Assembly: GCA_910580185.1 (NCBI GenBank)
Contig: CAJTWC010000005.1
Location: 1 to 64,000 of the forward strand
Length of the DNA stretch: 64,000 nucleotides
Direction of reading: 5' to 3'
From: an uncultured Bacilli bacterium
Lineage (GTDB): Bacteria; Bacillota_I; Bacilli_A; RF39; UBA660
The translations under genes and the position numbers were made by a program. Under the pieces are notes generated by a model, which searched no databases, was not told the DNA's origin, and saw only the letters and a program-made list of their open reading frames with translations. Each line of letters starts with the position of its first letter. Positions within the stretch are counted from its first letter, which is position 1. Shown in pieces: positions 36,071 to 45,048 of this stretch.

Positions 36071-38668
36071 TTATATAATATACTTTTCTATTAACGGATA
36101 AACTTCAGCATCTTTATATCTGTTAATTCGCTTTTTTAATCTAGGTTTATTCAGTCCAAAAATAGAATTAAATTTTCCTTTTACTACTATTTCTTCTCCC
36201 ACTGTATTTATTATATCTATTCTCTTTTTTATTTCATCTAATGTAAGTGTTAATATACCAGAACTATTTATCGTTATTTCTAATACACCTAAACTATCTA
36301 AATATGGCATTACTTCACTTAAATACTTTTTATCTCTTACTATAATCAAGGCAGTTATATATCTGTCATCATAATTTTCTTTAATAAAATTTATGCTTTC
36401 TAATAATTTATCAGGTTTTTTTATAAATATTGAGCCTATTATTTCTATATTATTTTCCCTACAAACTTTTATTATTTCTTCTATTTCAGTAGCACTTCTT
36501 AAAAATACATTTCCCTTTATTTTTATATTATTTTTATTGCAAATTCTTATTATTTTTTCTATTTCTTCATGGTCAGTTCTAAATACTGAAGCCGTTATTT
36601 CTATATTATTTTCTTTACATACCTTTATTATTTTTTCTATTCCGGTAGCACTACTATTAAATACTGAACCTGTTATCTCTATTTTATTTTTTCTGCAAAC
36701 ATTTATTATTTTTTCTATTTCTTCCGCACTTTTATAAAATACTGAACTAGTTATTTTTATATTATTTTCTTTACAAACTTTTATTATTTTTTCTATTTCT
36801 TTAACCTTTTTTATAAACATTGTACCATTTTTATCTATGTTATTTTCTCTACAAATCTCTGATATTCGTTCTATTTCTTTTGCGCTTCTAAAAAATACAT
36901 TTCCCTTTATTTTTATATTATTTTTATTGCAAACTTCTATTATTTTTTCTATTTCTTCCGCACTTTGTCTAAATACTGAACCTGTTATTTCTATATTATT
37001 TTTTTTACATACCTTTATTATTTTTTCTATTTCGGTAGCACTTCTTAAAAATACTGTACCAATTGTTTCTATATTATTTTTTCTGCAAACCTTTATTATC
37101 TTTCCTATTTCTTCTGCGTTTTGGTTGAATATTGAACTGGTTATTTCTACATTATTTTTTCTGCAAACTTTTATTATCTTTTCTATTTCTTCCGCACTTC
37201 TTAAAAATACTGTACCAGTTATATTATCTATTTTGTTTTCTTTACAAACTTTGATTATTTTTTCTATTTCTTCCGCACTTTTTAGAAATACTGTACTAGT
37301 TATTTCCATATTATTTTCTTTGTATACCTGTATTATTTTTTTTATTTCTTCGGCGCTTCTATGAAATATTGTACCTGTTATCTCTATATTATTTTCTTCA
37401 CAGACTTTTATTATTTTCTTTATCTCTTCTACGTTTTTATGAAATATTGATCCTGTTATTTCTAGTTTATTTTCCCTACAAATTATTATTATATCTTCTA
37501 TTTCTTCCACACTTCTTAAAAATACTGTACCAGTTATTTCTATTTTGTTTTCTTTACAGACTTTGATTATTTTTTCTATTTCTGCCGCACTTTTTACAAA
37601 TATAGAACTGATTATTTCTATATTATTTTCTTCACAAACTTTTATTATCTTTTCTATTTCTGCCGCACTTCTTAAAAATACTGTACCTGTTATATTATCT
37701 ATTTTGTTTTCTTTACAAACTTTGATTATTTTTTCTATTTCTGCCGCAGTTTTATGAAATACTGTACCAGTTATTTCTACCTTATTTTCTTTACAGACTT
37801 TTATTATCTTTTCTATTTCTTCGGCGTTTTTTTGAAATACTGATCCAATTATTTCTATGTTATTTTCTCTACAAACTTTTATTATTCTTTCTATTTCTTC
37901 GACGTTTTTTTGAAATATTGAACTAATTATTTCTATATTATTTTCTTCACAAACTTTTATTATCTTTTCTATTTCTTCTGCAGTTCTATGAAATACTGTA
38001 CCGGTTATTTCTATGTTATTTTCTTTGCATACTTTTATTATTTTTTCTATTTCTTCTGCAGTTCTATGAAATACTGTACTGGTTATTTCTATGTTATTTT
38101 CTTTGCATACTTTTATTATTTTTTCTATTTCTTCTGCGTTTCTTAAAAATACTAAGCCGCTTATCTCTATCTTATTTTCTTTACATACCTTTATTATCTT
38201 TTTTATTTCATCTATAGTTTTTCTACTATGTATAGCTGCACTAATTACATTTTCCTTAGATAATCCTAGTAGTTCTATTTCCTTTATTCTTTTAACATTT
38301 ATTTTTAATATTGAAGTTGAATAATTAAGAGTTTTTAAACCATAGTTTTTTAAGATATAATAATAGGTTTCTTTTAATTGTTCGTGACTAGCACTTAATA
38401 TATGTAAGCATGTATCTACGTTACTTATTGTTATATGTTGTTTTTTTAAAAATTCATAATTTTTTATTATTTCATTTGCATTAGAATATAGTATACTAGG
38501 ACATTTTTCTATACTTTTTGATAATATTCCTATTTCACCAACTAAATATTCTAATACATGTTTCACCCCAAAATAATCTGCTTTATTTAATACTCTTTCA
38601 TTTACTATTTTTTTATAGTCAATATTATAACTTTCTAACAAAGTTCTTAATTCTTTTTCTTCTATCAT
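36071..38668 (-). CDS. giant tandem helical-repeat protein (23 x 26 residues)
   Basis: 865 aa. Residues 1-152 hold irregular helical repeats, residues ~153-752 hold 23 tandem units of 26 residues (two of 27) with consensus EEIEKIIKVCKENNIEITGT then VF..SA, and residues 753-865 form a different C-terminal cap. Each unit looks like a helix, turn and second short helix. Position 23 is highly variable (His, Leu, Gln, Val, Asn, Arg, Phe, Ile, Tyr), while positions 3, 6, 7, 9, 10, 15 and 22 are nearly fixed. An alpha-solenoid binding protein is likely; ligand unknown. The start overlaps the 90-aa gene by ATGA. Cytoplasmic. Confidence 0.8.
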   Translation of the reverse strand: MIEEKELRTLLESYNIDYKKIVNERVLNKADYFGVKHVLEYLVGEIGILSKSIEKCPSILYSNANEIIKNYEFLKKQHITISNVDTCLHILSASHEQLKETYYYILKNYGLKTLNYSTSILKINVKRIKEIELLGLSKENVISAAIHSRKTIDEIKKIIKVCKENKIEISGLVFLRNAEEIEKIIKVCKENNIEITSTVFHRTAEEIEKIIKVCKENNIEITGTVFHRTAEEIEKIIKVCEENNIEIISSIFQKNVEEIERIIKVCRENNIEIIGSVFQKNAEEIEKIIKVCKENKVEITGTVFHKTAAEIEKIIKVCKENKIDNITGTVFLRSAAEIEKIIKVCEENNIEIISSIFVKSAAEIEKIIKVCKENKIEITGTVFLRSVEEIEDIIIICRENKLEITGSIFHKNVEEIKKIIKVCEENNIEITGTIFHRSAEEIKKIIQVYKENNMEITSTVFLKSAEEIEKIIKVCKENKIDNITGTVFLRSAEEIEKIIKVCRKNNVEITSSIFNQNAEEIGKIIKVCRKNNIETIGTVFLRSATEIEKIIKVCKKNNIEITGSVFRQSAEEIEKIIEVCNKNNIKIKGNVFFRSAKEIERISEICRENNIDKNGTMFIKKVKEIEKIIKVCKENNIKITSSVFYKSAEEIEKIINVCRKNKIEITGSVFNSSATGIEKIIKVCKENNIEITASVFRTDHEEIEKIIRICNKNNIKIKGNVFLRSATEIEEIIKVCRENNIEIIGSIFIKKPDKLLESINFIKENYDDRYITALIIVRDKKYLSEVMPYLDSLGVLEITINSSGILTLTLDEIKKRIDIINTVGEEIVVKGKFNSIFGLNKPRLKKRINRYKDAEVYPLIEKYII
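36413..38212 (-). repeat. in-frame 78-bp tandem repeat array
   Basis: 23 units of 78 bp (two of 81) encoding the 26-residue repeats of the 865-aa protein. Third codon positions vary, so units are not all recent copies. Confidence 0.9.
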
Positions 38669-38937
38669 AATAATTCACTCCAAAAATCAAAGTTTTCTGC
38701 TAAAATTTCTATATATTCATTTCCTAATCTTCCAACTAATTTGTTTACTTTTAAAGTAAACTCTTTATTAGTACTAATAAAGATAGGAGCATACCTTTCA
38801 AATACTTCATCAATATCTTCTATTCCTATTTCATATAGATATTTTATATTTTTATTAACTTCTTCCAAATTATCCTTTAATCCATCCAATATATCTGATC
38901 CATATATTTTATTTATTTTCTCAAAATTTATATTCAC
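38665..38937 (-). CDS. small helical partner of the repeat protein
   Basis: 90 aa with one repeat-like unit (NIKYLYEIGIEDIDEVFERYAPIFI) related in pattern to the mTERF-like protein. GTG start after AAGGGTG. The stop overlaps the start of the 865-aa gene (ATGA), so the two are co-translated. It may be an N-cap domain encoded separately, or the 5' part of a gene split by a frameshift; GGAGTG before the second start favours two genes. Confidence 0.65.
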   Translation of the reverse strand: MNINFEKINKIYGSDILDGLKDNLEEVNKNIKYLYEIGIEDIDEVFERYAPIFISTNKEFTLKVNKLVGRLGNEYIEILAENFDFWSELL

Positions 38938-38975
38938 TTTAACACACCCTTATATCGTTATATTATAACATAGAA

Positions 38976-39010
38976 AAAAGAAGAAAACTACCTTTCAGTT
39001 TTTCTTCTTT
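38976..39010 (-). terminator. thrS terminator
   Basis: AAAAGAAGAAAAC / GTTTTTCTTCTTTT (one extra T), overlapping the thrS stop region. Confidence 0.6.
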
Positions 39011-40757
39011 TATCTTTAATCTCGTTAAGTAATAATTCTACGAACATATTCTTTTCTACTGAATAAGTTTCTTTAGAACCATGTCTTCTATAACTAATTA
39101 AGTTTTCTTCTTTTTCTTTATCACCTAATATTAAAGTTATAGGAACTTTCTTAGTTTGAGATTCTCTCATTTTATATCCAAGTTTTTCTTCTCTATCATC
39201 TAGTTCAGCTCTAATACCATTTTCTTTTAATAAGTTGTATACTTCACTAGCATATTCTAAATGATAGTTATTATTAACTGGTATAACACTTACTTGAACT
39301 GGTGCAAGCCAAGTTGGAAATGCTCCTTTAGTCTCTTCTATTAAGAACGCGGTAAATCTATCAAACGTTCCAAAGATTGCTCTATGAAGTACTACAGGAA
39401 CTTGTTTTTCACCTTTATTATCAATGTATGATAAATCAAATCTTCTTGGTAGTAAGAAGTCTAATTGGCAAGTTGATAAAGTAACTTCTGGACCTACTGC
39501 TGGTTTTACTTCAACGTCTAACTTAGGTCCGTAAAACGCTGCTTCACCAATAGCTTCAAAATAATCAACGCCAAGTTCATTTAGAACTTCTCTTAATTTA
39601 TCCTCAGCTTCATTCCACATCTTATCATCATCAAAATATTTTTCTTTATCTTCCGGATCCCTAAGTGATAATCTAAACTTGTATTCCTTAATACCAAAGT
39701 CTTTATAAACATCAAGAATTAAGCTTACAACTTTTTTAAATTCTTCTCCAATTTGTTCTGGAGTTACGAAAAGGTGCGCATCATTTTGACACATACATCT
39801 AACACGCTCAAGACCTTTAACAGCACCTGATGCTTCGTATCTAAAATCAGTTGCAAACTCACCTATTCTAATTGGTAAGTCTCTATATGAATGTAATTTA
39901 TTTTTAAACACTAACATATGATGTGGACAATTCATTGGTCTTAAAACAAATTCTTCTTCATCAACCTTCATAGATGGGAACATGTTTTCTTTATAATGAT
40001 CCCAGTGCCCTGATGTTTTATATAAATCAACCGTTCCAACACATGGTGTATAAACGTGATCATAACCCATCTTTTGTTCCTTTTCATATATGTAGTTTTC
40101 TAACTGTTTACGAATAATTGCTCCGTTAGGAAGCCATAAAGGCATACCAGCACCAACTAATTCATGGCTCATGAATATTTCTTGTTCTTTACCTATTTTT
40201 CTATGATCCCTTGCTTTTCTATCTTCAAGTTCTGCTAGATAATTATTTAAATCTTCTTCACTTTCAAAACATACTCCATATATTCTTTGAAGCATCTTGT
40301 TTTTAGAATCACCTTTCCAATATGCACCAGAAAACTTAAGAAGCTTAAAGTATTTCATCATCTTAGTGGTTTCTACGTGAGGTCCTCTACATAAATCAGT
40401 AAAATCTCCTTGTGTATAACAAGAAATAACAGTATCAGCCCCATCCATTCTACTAATTAAATCAATCTTATAAGGATCATCTTTAAATCTTTTAAAGGCT
40501 TCTTCCTTAGAGATTTCTTCTCTATAAATTCTCTTATCAGACTTAGCACACTTTTTCATTTCTTTTTCTATTTTTAATAAATCTTCTTCTGTTAATGTTT
40601 TATCTCCTAAGTCTATGTCATAATAGAATCCTTCTTCTATTACCGGTCCTACCCAAAACTTAGCATTTGGAAATAAATGCTTTACTGCCTGTGCAAGCAA
40701 GTGTGCACAGCTATGGTTTAATTTGTTTAACTTTTCATTTTCTTTTATATTAATCAT
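38988..40757 (-). CDS. thrS: threonyl-tRNA synthetase lacking the TGS domain
   Basis: Charges tRNA-Thr. The protein begins directly at the editing domain (NHSCAHLLAQAVKHLFP, then RGPH with the HxxxH and Cys/His site), followed by class II motifs (MNCPHHMLVFK, RVRCMCQNDAHLF, LDVEVKP) and the anticodon domain. 589 aa against about 640 usually; the N-terminal TGS domain is missing. GGAGGAAAAG precedes the ATG. Cotranscribed with the nucleotidyltransferase under a T-box. Confidence 0.96.
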   Translation of the reverse strand: MINIKENEKLNKLNHSCAHLLAQAVKHLFPNAKFWVGPVIEEGFYYDIDLGDKTLTEEDLLKIEKEMKKCAKSDKRIYREEISKEEAFKRFKDDPYKIDLISRMDGADTVISCYTQGDFTDLCRGPHVETTKMMKYFKLLKFSGAYWKGDSKNKMLQRIYGVCFESEEDLNNYLAELEDRKARDHRKIGKEQEIFMSHELVGAGMPLWLPNGAIIRKQLENYIYEKEQKMGYDHVYTPCVGTVDLYKTSGHWDHYKENMFPSMKVDEEEFVLRPMNCPHHMLVFKNKLHSYRDLPIRIGEFATDFRYEASGAVKGLERVRCMCQNDAHLFVTPEQIGEEFKKVVSLILDVYKDFGIKEYKFRLSLRDPEDKEKYFDDDKMWNEAEDKLREVLNELGVDYFEAIGEAAFYGPKLDVEVKPAVGPEVTLSTCQLDFLLPRRFDLSYIDNKGEKQVPVVLHRAIFGTFDRFTAFLIEETKGAFPTWLAPVQVSVIPVNNNYHLEYASEVYNLLKENGIRAELDDREEKLGYKMRESQTKKVPITLILGDKEKEENLISYRRHGSKETYSVEKNMFVELLLNEIKDKRRKTER

Positions 40758-40759
40758 TT

Positions 40760-41533
40760 TTACTTTTCCTCCAATTCAGTTTTTAATTCAAATGTTCTTA
40801 TATTAAAGCCACCTTGAACTTCATAATAATAATTAACTAAATTACTTATATTTTTATACATAGTATCATATGATGATTCTTTATAACATCTCAAATATAA
40901 GCTTACAAATTTACTATCAGGTATTTTAAATATATGATATTTTTTTCTAAATTCTTCATCAGTTAGTATTTTATATATCCTACTAATTGGTAATTTTGGT
41001 ATTCCCTGTAATTCACAATAACTTTCATATAAGCCGTCCAATAATTTATAATATATCAAATTAAAATTAGGACTACTTTCTTTCGAACTCACTTTTAATT
41101 CATCTAAATAATCCCATACATGATAATTATTCATATCCATTTTTTTGCTACTTATAACTTCAAATGGTCTATCAATATATTCTAAAGCTAAATCCTGTAA
41201 TTGTTTTACACTCCCATCTAAATCATATATTATCTTCCCATATGCAAACATATTTTGAGTCGTTTGCCTATTTTTCTTATAATTTAATTCCATATATTCT
41301 TTTATTTTATACGCCGGGTTTATAAAAAACTCTATTAAATAACTGTTTGATTCTGTAACTCCGTGAACCGAATAATCACAGGTATCTTTTAAAACAAGTT
41401 GTACATCTATATCTGAATACTCATTTTGATTACCAGTTGCGTAGCTACCACATAAAATAGCCCCAACAACGTCATCATCTTCTTCATACTGCTTTAAGAA
41501 TTCTTTTAAAGCTAGTTTCCATTTTTCCACCAT
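40760..41533 (-). CDS. nucleotidyltransferase-domain protein in the thrS operon
   Basis: Polymerase-beta-type nucleotidyltransferase: GAILCGSYATGNQNEYSDIDVQL contains the GS and DxD metal site. The remaining ~170 residues are helical and resemble the aminoglycoside or toxin-type extension seen in stand-alone nucleotidyltransferases. It lies between the T-box and thrS, so threonine shortage should raise it. Target unknown. Start ATG after AAGGTG; the longer frame would run back into the terminator. Confidence 0.75.
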   Translation of the reverse strand: MVEKWKLALKEFLKQYEEDDDVVGAILCGSYATGNQNEYSDIDVQLVLKDTCDYSVHGVTESNSYLIEFFINPAYKIKEYMELNYKKNRQTTQNMFAYGKIIYDLDGSVKQLQDLALEYIDRPFEVISSKKMDMNNYHVWDYLDELKVSSKESSPNFNLIYYKLLDGLYESYCELQGIPKLPISRIYKILTDEEFRKKYHIFKIPDSKFVSLYLRCYKESSYDTMYKNISNLVNYYYEVQGGFNIRTFELKTELEEK

Positions 41534-41549
41534 TTTTTCACCTTCTTTC

Positions 41550-41762
41550 AAAAATAAAAAGGATAATACCAAAGGAGTCTGTAAAAGACGGTACCATCCT
41601 TACCTTTAACTTAATTTGATAACGTGTTTATTAAACACGGGATTCTCTTTCGAGTCCTGCTAAAGAAGTAGTAATCATATAAATAGTTTATCTAATTTCC
41701 ACCATCATAGACTCTCTTTTAAACACCATTATATAATCATGTCTTCATCAATCGCATTTATA
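41550..41762 (-). promoter_or_regulatory. T-box riboswitch (threonine) leader
   Basis: On the minus strand: an AGAGAG element and GGTGGAAA loop in stem I, a stem III hairpin (CGTGTTTA/TAAACACG), then the antiterminator AAGGA-TGGTACC-GTCT...AGAC-TCCTT with the 7-nt bulge that pairs with tRNA NCCA. A competing terminator pairs AAGGAT..TACC with GGTA..ATCCTT before T5-A-T5. GATTACTACTTC carries ACT (Thr) as a likely specifier, and the operon includes thrS. Confidence 0.9.
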
Positions 41763-41767
41763 CCAAA

Positions 41768-41796
41768 ATAATACTACTTTTATTAGTATTAGTCAA
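41768..41796 (-). promoter_or_regulatory. promoter of the T-box operon
   Basis: TTGACT, 17-bp spacer, TATTAT on the minus strand, immediately after the dnaI stop. Confidence 0.75.
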
Positions 41797-42720
41797 TTAT
41801 TTTCTTTTGTTTTCACCAAGCATTTGGGTATCTTGCGTCAACTGTTTTATTCTCTCTATTATTCTAACCGCTTTTACTCTTTCTGATTTATTAGACGTAG
41901 TAATAGATAAATGCTCTTCTAATTCCTTAATATTTAAATTAGAAGTTATAAACGTTGGTAAGCCTTCCTGCATTCTATATTGCAAAATAGTACCTAAAAT
42001 CTCATCTCTTCCCCAAGCTGTTACACCCTCAGCTCCTAAATCATCTATTAAAAGTAACTTAGCATATTTAAGTTCGTTATATTTGTTTTTAAATTCATCA
42101 TTTGAACTTGATTGAAAAGTTGATTTTAAACTTCTTAGATATTCTGGCCAATATACTATCACACTTTTTACCTTATATTTTGCAAGTTCATTAAATAAAG
42201 CTGCTATTAAATAAGTTTTTCCACAGCCAAAGTTACCATGTAAAAATAATCCCTTTTTAATGTTACCTTCTTTATATGCTTTAACATAATTTAAAATCCA
42301 TTTAATTACTTTTTCTCTTCCTTTATCATCCGTATAAATATCTTTTATTTTAGCTTCTTTAATTTCTTTGGGAATATCAATACTGGTTACGTTTTGTTGA
42401 TATTTGGTATCTTCTATAAGTTTATTTTTATACCTACAAGAAACATAGGAAAACTCTAATTTACCATTCTTTAAAATAGGCATATAGCAATATCCATTCA
42501 TACTGTTTTTACACATAGGAAGTCCCTTACAGTTTTTACAGTTTTTAACTTCTAAAACCGAATCTTCAATAGAAGTAGTACTTTTCATTAACTCATCATC
42601 ACTTAAATTAATTTTATCAGTCATAGCTTTAAAATCCGGATCTTTTTTAGCTTCCTCATAAGCAACTCTTAACTTGTAATTTAAATCTTTAACACTTCTT
42701 ATCTTATTAATGTTTTCCAT
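41797..42720 (-). CDS. dnaI: primosomal protein DnaI (helicase loader)
   Basis: AAA+ loader of the replicative helicase at the origin. N-domain with zinc Cys (CKNCKGLPMC...C). AAA+ domain: Walker A LHGNFGCGKTY, Walker B LLLIDDLGAE, sensor region FITSNLN and Arg finger near ERVKAVRII. ~308 aa. AAGGAG precedes the ATG. It follows dnaB with a TPR gene between, a common Bacillota order plus one gene. Confidence 0.93.
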   Translation of the reverse strand: MENINKIRSVKDLNYKLRVAYEEAKKDPDFKAMTDKINLSDDELMKSTTSIEDSVLEVKNCKNCKGLPMCKNSMNGYCYMPILKNGKLEFSYVSCRYKNKLIEDTKYQQNVTSIDIPKEIKEAKIKDIYTDDKGREKVIKWILNYVKAYKEGNIKKGLFLHGNFGCGKTYLIAALFNELAKYKVKSVIVYWPEYLRSLKSTFQSSSNDEFKNKYNELKYAKLLLIDDLGAEGVTAWGRDEILGTILQYRMQEGLPTFITSNLNIKELEEHLSITTSNKSERVKAVRIIERIKQLTQDTQMLGENKRK

Positions 42721-42839
42721 AATAAACTCCTTAATTACCACTGTTTTTCCTTCTAATGGTTTTAATACTATTCGTTTTTAAATCAATACCATTAAACATT
42801 CCCATATATATTCCACCTATAAAACATAATTAGTACTTT

Positions 42840-43625
42840 TTAGTTTATTTTTATCTGCACTTTTTTTATATTTTCCTTCAAATTCTTAATGAATGATGGA
42901 TTCTTTTCATTTAACTTAGGATCTTTAGCTAAATTATTAAGTATTTTTAAATTTCTACTAGAGATACCTATATTTATATCATTTTCTTTTAGCATTTTAA
43001 CAGCTTCATTATCTTCTATGATATAATCAGAATCGTTAAGCTTTTTTCTAATGTAGAGCATTTCATTTAAAGCAAAGTTATTATTTTCATATCTTATACT
43101 TATTAAATACAAAGAAAATGCCAATTCATATTTTTCTTTTTCTATATAATAAAATCCTAAATTACGATAATATCTTGCTAATGAAGAAGCATCATATAAA
43201 TAATCATACAAATTATCTATACTTTCTTTCATCTTATCTAAATTACCGGACATTTTATAAGCCTCTACTATTTCAAAAAAAGAATCTATGTTAATCGGGT
43301 TATACTTTAAAGATTTATTTAAATATTCTAATGCTTTATCATACTCTTTTTCTTCTACCGCAATATAGGCAAGTAATCTATATGCCTCATCACCCATTAG
43401 ATTAATCCAAAATACTTGCTTTTTTACTTTAACTATATTAATAAACAAATAAAACTGGAGTATGCTTTTAAAAGAATAATTAACACCATCTTCTTTAATA
43501 TATAAATTTTCTACTTCATCTATATAATCTAATAAAACTCTTTTAGCATCCTCATATTTTCTTTTTCTAATAAGTTTATTAGCATCCATAACTTTCTTAT
43601 TTAAAATAGTATAATCTTTATCCAT
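42840..43625 (-). CDS. TPR-like protein between dnaB and dnaI
   Basis: 261 aa, helical; TPR-like units near residues 75-180 (RLLAYIAVEEKEYDKALEYLNKSLKYNP, YRNLGFYYIEKEKYELAFSLY). No signal or enzyme motif. AAAGGAG ribosome site, 11 bases after dnaB. Position between the two helicase-loading genes suggests a replication-linked scaffold, but nothing in the protein proves it. Confidence 0.65.
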   Translation of the reverse strand: MDKDYTILNKKVMDANKLIRKRKYEDAKRVLLDYIDEVENLYIKEDGVNYSFKSILQFYLFINIVKVKKQVFWINLMGDEAYRLLAYIAVEEKEYDKALEYLNKSLKYNPINIDSFFEIVEAYKMSGNLDKMKESIDNLYDYLYDASSLARYYRNLGFYYIEKEKYELAFSLYLISIRYENNNFALNEMLYIRKKLNDSDYIIEDNEAVKMLKENDINIGISSRNLKILNNLAKDPKLNEKNPSFIKNLKENIKKVQIKIN

Positions 43626-43636
43626 AATTACTCCTT

Positions 43637-44932
43637 TTATGAAAATTCTTTAAGCATATCCTTAAGTGATTTTTCATCTTCTTCACTTATCTTTTCTTTT
43701 TTAATGTTTTGATTAAACCATTCTGGTAATTTTTCTTCTTTTATAACTTTAGATAGTGGTTTATCATTAACTTTTTTATCTTTTTTGTATTCTTTTTCAG
43801 CTGCTTTCATTGCTTCTTCAACGGTTTCTACGTTAAGTCTTTTCCATTGGGATGCAATTGTTTCTAAATAAGCTCTCGTTAGTTTTTTATTATTTATTTT
43901 AAGTACGTAATCAATTAAAACGTTTACAACACCTGGATTAAGTTTAAAGTCATTTAATAAAGACTCTAATAAACTTAAATCCCTACTTGATGGTTTAGCA
44001 CCATTACTTCTTCCTTTTAAGAAGTTATAAGGGCTTGTGTTTTCAAATACATAAATCATCTTCGCTCTTTTATCATCTGCCCCTACTGGATTTTTTAGGT
44101 ATTCTGGTTGGCTTTTATAAACCAAAGATGGTAATTTATTTTCATTTTCATATCTATAATAATTTCTAACGTTTTTTCTAAGAAGGGTTTTATCAATAAG
44201 ACCATTTTCTTTTATCGAATTAAGAATTGGTGATTTCATACTATTAGCATCCATATTATAAACAAAAGATAAATTATTAATAAGTTCCTTAACTTCTTTT
44301 GAAAAAGTTTTAGTTGTTATTACACCGCTTGGCACTAATGATATTAGCATATCAAAATCAAAGCCTTTATCTATTTTTATATTACCTGTTTTATTAACTC
44401 TTAAGTCTTCATTTAAGTTATCATAAGTAGTAGCAGGTAGGCTTTCAAATACCTCATCAAAACTACTTGTCATTTCTTCATAAGAAGATAAATTTATCCT
44501 AGGTACTTTAAAATACTTAAGCAAGTTTTCATATTCTTTTTTACCTACGTTATTATATAAAACAATATTTAATATTGGATGATTAAAAAACTCTGAAGCG
44601 CTTATTGGAGAATATATTTCATAAACATAATTATTAACGTTATCTTTTTTAACAAAAGTTTTTAATAAACCTACTCCTTCTAATTTCTTTCTAGCGGTTA
44701 TTATAGCATCCATTTTAATTCTAAGACTAGTCATTAAATGATGATGTGTATACTCCATACTAAGTAGTTCTGTTTTATCTAAATCTGCCCATAAAGTATA
44801 ATATAAGCTAGTTGCTATACTACCAATAATTGGTTGATATAACATACTAATTATTTTTCTATCATATTCATTTAAAATAGTTCGGTTAACTACTACAAAA
44901 GTATCAGCGGGTAAAATATTTATTTCTTTCAT
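43637..44932 (-). CDS. dnaB: replication initiation and membrane attachment protein DnaB
   Basis: Bacilli-type DnaB, not the helicase. The N-domain (KEINILPADTFVVVNRTILNEYDRKIISMLYQPIIG) has the DnaB winged helix; the C-part (residues ~300-400; PYNFLKGRSNGAKPS, LLNDFKLNPGVVNVLIDYVLKINN) is the DnaD/DnaB helical fold with a conserved Tyr and Trp near the end. It bridges DnaA/DnaD and DnaI at oriC. GGAAGGTG supports the ATG start. Confidence 0.9.
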   Translation of the reverse strand: MKEINILPADTFVVVNRTILNEYDRKIISMLYQPIIGSIATSLYYTLWADLDKTELLSMEYTHHHLMTSLRIKMDAIITARKKLEGVGLLKTFVKKDNVNNYVYEIYSPISASEFFNHPILNIVLYNNVGKKEYENLLKYFKVPRINLSSYEEMTSSFDEVFESLPATTYDNLNEDLRVNKTGNIKIDKGFDFDMLISLVPSGVITTKTFSKEVKELINNLSFVYNMDANSMKSPILNSIKENGLIDKTLLRKNVRNYYRYENENKLPSLVYKSQPEYLKNPVGADDKRAKMIYVFENTSPYNFLKGRSNGAKPSSRDLSLLESLLNDFKLNPGVVNVLIDYVLKINNKKLTRAYLETIASQWKRLNVETVEEAMKAAEKEYKKDKKVNDKPLSKVIKEEKLPEWFNQNIKKEKISEEDEKSLKDMLKEFS

Positions 44933-45048
44933 AGTAATCACCTTCCTTTAACTAATATTTTAATCTATTTTCTCCTTTATTTCAATAATTAATTTTTATG
45001 ATTTTGAAATATATATTCTAAAATGATATAATCTTTTTGGTGATAGAA

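Noticed and set aside
36393..38324. Array of regularly spaced 78-bp repeats, considered as CRISPR or satellite DNA
   Set aside because: Repeats are contiguous, in frame, without spacers, and encode a conserved 26-residue unit with variable third codon positions. They are coding repeats.
36393..38324. Long plus-strand frames rich in Ile, Phe, Ser and Leu opposite the repeat gene
   Set aside because: They are antisense shadows of the amphipathic repeats, have no ribosome sites, and break up where the minus-strand frame is continuous.
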